In this document: in pieces, positions 60,485-64,000 of the stretch
Layout of the letters: every line of letters starts with the position of its first letter
Numbering within the stretch: the stretch's first letter is position 1
Assembly: GCA_903906315.1 (NCBI GenBank)
Contig: CAIVJW010000094.1
Span: forward strand, 1 to 64,000
Direction of reading: 5' to 3'
Source of the DNA: an uncultured delta proteobacterium
Lineage (GTDB): Bacteria; Myxococcota_A; Polyangia; Polyangiales; Polyangiaceae
Length of the DNA: 64,000 nucleotides
The notes under the pieces: generated by a model
What the model was told of the DNA's origin: nothing
Databases searched by the model: none
What the model saw: the letters and a program-made list of their open reading frames with translations, nothing else
Made by a program: the position numbers and the translations under genes

Positions 60485-61006
60485 TCACCGCAGGTGGGTC
60501 GGGTCGAGCAGGCGACCGTCGGGCGACATCCCGACGGACTTCCAGGCGTCGTCCGGGGTCAGCCCCGCGGGCGCCGGGAGGCGCGACTCGTCCTTGACGA
60601 AGAGCTCGCAGCCTCCCCCCATGCTCGCGTTCACCTCGATGCGAAGCGGGGTCGGAGGCGCGCCCTTGACGGTCACCTCGGCGAAGACCGTCTTGACCGC
60701 GCCCGTCTCGACGTGGGCGCCCACGACGCGCTCGCGCACGTAGTTCGCCAGCTGCTCGGGGGTGAGGGGGCCCGAGGCGAAGACCTCGTCCGAGAAGCGC
60801 GCCGTGACCCGCATTCGTCGCGGGATCGGGAGGCCAAACGCCTTCTCCGCGCCCTCGCCGAGCTCGTCCGGCCCGACCTGATCGACGTGCTTGGCCGCCG
60901 GGCCCGCGGGCGCGGTGGCTTCCGCGTCGTCGTGCGGCTGCTCCTTGGTGCGGCACCCGCCCGACATGCAGGCGAGCGCCGCGAGGAGTACCCCGGACCG
61001 AATCAT
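60485..61006 (-). CDS. Hypothetical lipoprotein coupled to the PilY1-like gene
   Basis: 173 aa from the ATG at 61006, overlapping the stop of the upstream PilY1-like gene (ATGA). Signal ends in SGGC (Cys about 18). The mature part has a Pro/Ala linker, then a mixed alpha/beta domain (about 60-145) with IPRRMRVTARFSDEVFASG and GGGCELFVKDE. No known family recognised. Coupling suggests a role in the same envelope machinery as the PilY1-like protein. Confidence 0.68.
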   Translation of the reverse strand: MIRSGVLLAALACMSGGCRTKEQPHDDAEATAPAGPAAKHVDQVGPDELGEGAEKAFGLPIPRRMRVTARFSDEVFASGPLTPEQLANYVRERVVGAHVETGAVKTVFAEVTVKGAPPTPLRIEVNASMGGGCELFVKDESRLPAPAGLTPDDAWKSVGMSPDGRLLDPTHLR

Positions 61007-64000
61007 TCGACCACGCTGGCCCACGAGTCCATTCTCGTCATTCGCTTGGGTGAAGCCAGCGACTTCGTGACCGTCGCGAGGGGTGCGTTGTTCTGCTTGG
61101 ACCCGCCCTTGGCGCCGGTCTGGATGACCAGGGAGTAGCTCGCGTTGCTGGCCCCCTGCACGGCGGTGTGCGAGCCGACGTAGCCGTCGTTGGTGGTCGT
61201 CGTCGACAGGCAGCTCGGGGTCTGCGTGATCGCGACCCCGAACGGCGTGGCGCCCTTCATCGTCGCGTCGGTCCAGTAGGGCTTGGTCGTGGCCGGGGTG
61301 AGGTCCCAGCGTTCGAGCGGCTTCTGCGAGGTCTTGCCGGTCGGCGAGTCGTCGAGCAGGTAGTCGACCGCCCAGATGTAGCCCGTGCCGTCGCCGGCCA
61401 CGGGATCGCACACCGGGGCGCCCACGCCGTTCGGCGTGAAGACCGAGAAGTACGCCGTCGAGTTGAAGAGCGAGATCGGGCCGACGACGCGTGCCCCCGG
61501 TCCGCCCTTCAACGTCGCGTCGGCGAGGTCGACGTGCCAATTCTCGGTCGTCTTGAACGCGCTCCCCAGGGGCTTCTCGAGGACCGACCAGACGCGCGTC
61601 TGGACGTTGATGTTCGATGTGAACATCTGCTGATCGCCCGTCGAGAACAGGATGACGGTGTTGCCGACCGAGTCCACGGAGAGCACGGGCGGCGTCGCGA
61701 TCGGCTGGCCCGAGGTCGCCGAGTCCATCGTGGGCGGGTGGCCGTCCCACGCGATGCCCGCCGTCCACAGCGTCGGATCGGTCGACGAGAGGTCCAGCCT
61801 CCACAGCGTGCCGTCGGCGTCACCGATGTAGACGCGGTTCGCGACCTGGCCCGTGCCGTTCGGGAAGGCGACGGGGGTGCCGACGAACGGCGAGTCGAAG
61901 CCGACGAACTTCTTGCTGGTCGTCGAAGCCGCGAAGGCCGGGCCGTCCTCGGTCAGGACGCCGCCCACCGTGGACCGGCCGCGCAGGCTCATCAGCACCT
62001 TGCCGTCGCTGAGGCGCACGATGGTGACCGACCGCGACGGGTTGATCGCGTTGGCCGCGCCCCAGCACCGCACAGAGGCCCTCGGCGCGATGCCGACGTT
62101 CGCGAGGCTCAGGTTCTTGTTCGTGTCGCTGGTGTCACGAAGGCACGATCCGGCTGCGACCGGGGCGGTGCCGCCGGGGAGTATGGCGACGGCCACCTCC
62201 TGGATGTCGGCGCCGTCCTTGAGCGTGATGGTCGCGATGGTCGGCTGCGGGACCGTGTCGCCGAAGAGCTTTGCTCCCGCGGCATCGGTCGAGATCTGCC
62301 AGAGGAACTGCGGCGCCTTCGGGTCCGTGACGTCGAGCGCGTAGTAGAAGCCACCGGAGGGGCTCTGACCCGAGCCGCCGACGAGCACCGTGTTCCACAC
62401 GAGCGTGCCGCTGTTGATGGCGAGCGCCCTCGATCGGGTGAACACGACGTCGCGGATGACCGGCGCGCCGTCGAGGAGGAGCGTCTGGTTGTCCACGCTG
62501 CCGAGGAGGCTGGGCAGGACGGCGGGCGGCACGAACGAGAAGACCTCGTTGCGCGTCGGGCCACCGGGGCCGGCGTTCGGGGTGTAGCCGACCTCGTTGG
62601 CGCCGACCACGAAGCCGTGCAGCTGACCGTCGGTCGTCGCCGTGAACAGGCTGAGCGGCCGGGTCGCGACGACCTGCTGGTGGGCGTTCAGGACGGGCGT
62701 CTTGTACGTCGTGGCGAACGCCGAGTACGACTCGTCGCGCACGAACTCGCGTGGCGGGCCCGACAGCGAGGGCGTGGAGTGATAGACGGCGCCGAGCAGG
62801 CTGCACGTCTTGCCCGCCGGGCAGTTCGCCTTCAGGCGCGTGGAGCCGGCCGCGCCGACGTTCCAGCCGATGACCTTCTGCGTGCAGGTGGCCGCGCTGC
62901 CGCTGTTGTAGAGCGACAGGCACGTCGGGGCGTTGGCGGCGATGGCGAGCGCGCCCGGGAACGCGCTCATGTTCGACGCGAAGAGGTCGGGCGTCGTCGG
63001 CGACGTCACGGTGCCGGTGTAGAGGCCGAGGCCGTCGTCGACCGCGACCTGGGCGAACTTCGGGCGGATCGAGCGTTCCGAGCGGATCAGCCCGTTCGCG
63101 TCGGCGTTGCCGACGACGGTGAAGATCTGGCGCAAGGCGCCCTGGCCGGAGTCGAGGTTCGCCCTGAAGTCGTCGCCCGAGGCGGGGTCGACGCTCGCCA
63201 TGGTGGCGTTCAGGTTGGCGTCGCAGACCCAGCGCTTGCGGACCAGGTTGCCCACCCAGAGCGACGACCCGACCGCGGGCGTGAACCCGGCGAGGAACTG
63301 GTAGCTCACCGCGCCGGCGTTGCCGCCGCCGTTGAGGCCGACGTTGACGCTCCCGCCGGCCACGTTCACCGGCATCGTGCGTGACGTCGCGCTCGTTGCG
63401 ATCTGCGCGAGGACCGCGGCGAGGGCGGACTTGAGGTTGGCCTTGTCCGCGGCGAAGTACGCGCCGCAGCTCGCCGCGTCGGCGCACGCCGGCATCGCCG
63501 ACGGGTGACCTTGCATGGCGATGCGGAACATGTTGCAGCAGCCCTGCAGCGTCAGGTCGACCGGCTTGTCGCAGACGCCGCCCGCGTTGAAGTCCGTGGG
63601 CTTGAGCGCCTTGCAGTCGACGGCGACGTTCGCGTTGCTCTTTGCGGCCGTCAGGCCGAACGCCACGGTGAACACCTTGACCGCCTGGCTCACGGCCGCC
63701 GGATGCGCGATGTCGTAGGCGTAGTCCCAGGCGTACTTGTTCTGACCGTAGGGGCAGACGCCGTTCGGGTTGCCGGCGTTGTTGCACACCGGCATGAGGT
63801 CGAGGTTCGGCGCGCCGTCGGACATCAGGATGATGAACGTCTTGCGGCAGCCGGCCTGCCAGTACGGATCGCCTGCGGCGCCCGACGGGCCGAACTGCTT
63901 GCCCGTCGCCGGGTTGACCATCGTGTCGTCGAACAGGAACGTCTTCGCGTCGGACAGCATGCCGATGAGCGGAGTGGCGCCGTACGGGCGGATCGCGATG
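61003..64000 (-). CDS. PilY1-like protein with VWA remnant and beta-propeller (partial, N-terminus outside window)
   Basis: About 999 residues are visible; the frame is open through the right edge. The first part has VWA features (FIILMSDGAPN, with NLDLMPVCNNAG next). The C-terminal two thirds form a quinoprotein-like beta-propeller with blades such as TTDGQLHGFVVGANEVGY, LVWNTVLVGGSGQ and VYIGDADGTLWRLDLSS, typical of PilY1/Neisseria PilC C-domains. The blade motif VYIGDADGTLWR sits where the calcium-binding DxDxDG-like loop is often found. PilY1 proteins act in type IV pilus extension and adhesion. Followed, with ATGA overlap, by a small lipoprotein. Confidence 0.85.
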   Translation of the reverse strand, partial: IAIRPYGATPLIGMLSDAKTFLFDDTMVNPATGKQFGPSGAAGDPYWQAGCRKTFIILMSDGAPNLDLMPVCNNAGNPNGVCPYGQNKYAWDYAYDIAHPAAVSQAVKVFTVAFGLTAAKSNANVAVDCKALKPTDFNAGGVCDKPVDLTLQGCCNMFRIAMQGHPSAMPACADAASCGAYFAADKANLKSALAAVLAQIATSATSRTMPVNVAGGSVNVGLNGGGNAGAVSYQFLAGFTPAVGSSLWVGNLVRKRWVCDANLNATMASVDPASGDDFRANLDSGQGALRQIFTVVGNADANGLIRSERSIRPKFAQVAVDDGLGLYTGTVTSPTTPDLFASNMSAFPGALAIAANAPTCLSLYNSGSAATCTQKVIGWNVGAAGSTRLKANCPAGKTCSLLGAVYHSTPSLSGPPREFVRDESYSAFATTYKTPVLNAHQQVVATRPLSLFTATTDGQLHGFVVGANEVGYTPNAGPGGPTRNEVFSFVPPAVLPSLLGSVDNQTLLLDGAPVIRDVVFTRSRALAINSGTLVWNTVLVGGSGQSPSGGFYYALDVTDPKAPQFLWQISTDAAGAKLFGDTVPQPTIATITLKDGADIQEVAVAILPGGTAPVAAGSCLRDTSDTNKNLSLANVGIAPRASVRCWGAANAINPSRSVTIVRLSDGKVLMSLRGRSTVGGVLTEDGPAFAASTTSKKFVGFDSPFVGTPVAFPNGTGQVANRVYIGDADGTLWRLDLSSTDPTLWTAGIAWDGHPPTMDSATSGQPIATPPVLSVDSVGNTVILFSTGDQQMFTSNINVQTRVWSVLEKPLGSAFKTTENWHVDLADATLKGGPGARVVGPISLFNSTAYFSVFTPNGVGAPVCDPVAGDGTGYIWAVDYLLDDSPTGKTSQKPLERWDLTPATTKPYWTDATMKGATPFGVAITQTPSCLSTTTTNDGYVGSHTAVQGASNASYSLVIQTGAKGGSKQNNAPLATVTKSLASPKRMTRMDSWASVVE

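Noticed and set aside
1-64000. tRNA, rRNA, insertion sequences or integrases
   Set aside because: I looked for tRNA T-loop patterns, transposase motifs and terminal inverted repeats and saw none convincing.

Overview
The window is a very GC-rich stretch of about 52 protein genes. It most likely comes from a member of the Myxococcota (Polyangia-like), possibly uncultured. The evidence is a surface protein ending in a MYXO-CTERM-type tail at the left edge, an AgmX/PglI-type TonB-like protein, a possible MXAN_2562-type barrel, many lipoproteins, GTG/TTG starts and dense gene packing. No tRNA, rRNA, CRISPR array, transposase or integrase was seen.

Layout. (1) 1-15,700: scattered housekeeping and envelope genes: peroxiredoxin, homocysteine methyltransferase, aldehyde dehydrogenase, VWA lipoprotein, PlsX, an Eis-like acetyltransferase, a cupredoxin/YHS pair, then a dihydroorotate-dehydrogenase-like protein and a full-length pyruvate:ferredoxin oxidoreductase. 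(2) 16,099-40,141: a 24-kb respiratory supercluster. Its nine multihaem c-type cytochromes carry, by my count of CXXCH, CX3CH and CX4CH motifs, about 109 haem c sites. (3) 40,342-64,000: radical SAM/SPASM protein, AgmX-like protein, isolated rplC, rlmE, glutaryl-CoA dehydrogenase-like protein, a hybrid sensor protein, L,D-transpeptidase, MarR regulator, hydrolases, two LuxR-type HTH proteins, gcvT-gcvH-gcvPA, and a PilY1-like protein cut by the right edge.

How the central cluster could work (inference). A leftward operon (25,518 to 16,099) encodes a tetrahaem lipoprotein, a Tat-exported ferredoxin, an NrfD/PsrC membrane subunit and a lipoprotein. It continues with a nonahaem cytochrome plus separate cytochrome b, an ImcH-like NapC/NirT cytochrome, and a CbcL-like fusion of decahaem cytochrome c with cytochrome b. 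These look like several alternative quinol-oxidising gates, resembling Geobacter ImcH, CbcL and perhaps CbcBA. A divergent rightward operon (25,851 to 30,952) encodes Rieske protein, cytochrome b, a nonahaem cytochrome and a 34-haem cytochrome: a bc-type complex whose partners are multihaem proteins. A third operon (32,403 to 40,141) encodes an OB-fold protein, an outer-membrane barrel, a dodecahaem lipoprotein, a 15-haem lipoprotein with CX4CH sites, and a collagen-like octahaem lipoprotein. It resembles a porin-cytochrome conduit to the cell surface. Together they could carry electrons from menaquinol through the periplasm to extracellular acceptors (minerals, electrodes or partner cells). 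Intrinsic-terminator hairpins at 16,040-16,074 and 40,164-40,197 close the cluster at both ends.

Limits: functions come from motifs and remembered family features. No searches were run, and the haem counts and start codons are my own readings.
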